Positions 63,595 through 64,000 of a DNA stretch of 64,000 bases are shown here, piece after piece; within the stretch, counting starts at the first letter, position 1; each line of letters starts with the position of its first letter. The notes beneath the pieces were generated by a model. The model saw only the letters and a list, made by a program, of their open reading frames with translations, made no database searches and was not told the DNA's origin. This DNA comes from Ulvibacter algarum (GTDB lineage Bacteria > Bacteroidota > Bacteroidia > Flavobacteriales > Flavobacteriaceae). A program made the translations under genes and the position numbers. The DNA lies in the NCBI GenBank assembly GCA_947488905.1, contig CANLBJ010000001.1:496001-560000 (forward strand). The letters run 5' to 3'.

Positions 63595-64000
63595 TTGAAA
63601 ACTAAACTACCACAAATACCTCCATCTATCTTTTCTGTGATGAGTGCTATGGCTTCAGAATATAAAGCCATTAACTTGTCTCAGGGATTTCCTAATTTTA
63701 AAAGTGACCCTATACTTATTGAGCTTGTGGCAAAAGCAATGAAAGATGGTCATAATCAATATGCTCCTATGCCGGGAGATTTAAAATTAAGAGAAGTCAT
63801 TTGTGATAAAATGGAACATATGTATGGAGCAAAGTATAACCCTACAACAGATGTTGTTGTCACAGCAGGAGCGACCCAAGCTATTTTTACAGCAATTGCA
63901 GCGACTATTTCTATAGGAGATGAGGTTATTATATTTACACCGGCTTATGATTGTTATGGGCCTACAATACATCTTTTCGGCGGAAATGTGATAGAAATAC
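63595..64000 (+). CDS. PLP-dependent aminotransferase, methionine aminotransferase-like, N-terminal part
   Basis: This is the first 135 codons of a fold type I aminotransferase, running off the right edge. It starts at TTG 63595 with KTKLPQIPPSIFSVMSAMAS; the next in-frame ATG is residue 15 (63637). Blocks such as INLSQGFPNF, NQYAPMPGDLKLRE, VVVTAGATQAIF and PAYDCYGP match the YbdL/methionine transaminase group. The catalytic Lys is outside the window. The -7 box is not clear. Confidence 0.85.
   Translation, partial: MKTKLPQIPPSIFSVMSAMASEYKAINLSQGFPNFKSDPILIELVAKAMKDGHNQYAPMPGDLKLREVICDKMEHMYGAKYNPTTDVVVTAGATQAIFTAIAATISIGDEVIIFTPAYDCYGPTIHLFGGNVIEI

Overview
This window looks like a piece of chromosome from a marine member of the Flavobacteriaceae (Bacteroidota). 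A Dokdonia/Krokinobacter-like genus is my impression from protein style only, at low confidence. Supporting signs are the AT-rich sequence, type IX secretion (T9SS) components and C-terminal sorting domains, a full Bat (Bacteroides aerotolerance) operon, a three-gene type-B succinate dehydrogenase, TAnnTTTG promoter boxes instead of sigma70 hexamers, few Shine-Dalgarno sites, and frequent TAATG stop/start couplings. I saw no rRNA, tRNA, CRISPR array, prophage or intact insertion sequence. Nearly all of the window is ordinary core or lineage-typical chromosome.

Layout. 1-5.2 kb: recO (cut by the window edge), porZ, gdhA and an outer-membrane-type protein. 5.3-9.8 kb: a gamma-family transsulfuration enzyme, a DUF3298-type lipoprotein, an ArsC/Spx protein, a DMT permease, a transglutaminase-like and a SnoaL-like protein. 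9.9-13.5 kb: hotdog thioesterase, alpha/beta hydrolase, a TetR regulator with two matching palindromic operators, a YheT-type hydrolase and an SdpI-like protein. 13.5-20.7 kb: yicC-gmk-nadD, a lipoprotein, gpsA, pheS and cvpA. 20.7-25.3 kb: two SulP anion transporters around a beta-carbonic anhydrase, probably for bicarbonate handling, plus a small exported protein. 25.3-34.6 kb: one long minus-strand Bat operon (moxR, DUF58, a Bat membrane protein, batA, batB, batC, batD, batE). 35-39.7 kb: an SDR, a 191-bp inverted-repeat element, then an SPFH-GYF2 / zinc-ribbon / PPP phosphatase / PH-like membrane protein set. 39.8-47.4 kb: an HHH membrane protein with a tandem OmpA protein, a DUF1800-DUF1501 exported pair, LD-carboxypeptidase-yraN, and a TlpA-like protein. 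47.5-50.9 kb: mfd, carrying an in-frame copy of a dispersed repeat. 51.1-54.5 kb: a copper-type cluster with an MbnP-like lipoprotein and an MbnH/MauG-like diheme enzyme. 54.6-64 kb: a large BNR/sortilin-like protein, sdhCAB, a hybrid histidine kinase and the start of a methionine aminotransferase.

The most interesting signal is not a gene. The 9-mer CTTCGGAAA (usually CTTCGGAAAT) occurs at least 17 times by eye on the two strands, where about 0.5 would be expected by base composition. It occurs in both orientations, in several reading frames and between genes, and once as an inverted pair in a terminator-like hairpin. That is the behaviour of DNA uptake sequences in Neisseriaceae and Pasteurellaceae. 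Other items are a MITE-like element, the repeat inside mfd, the two-operator TetR circuit, the MbnP/MbnH cluster and the SPFH/phosphatase cluster. All counts were made by reading; no searches were run.
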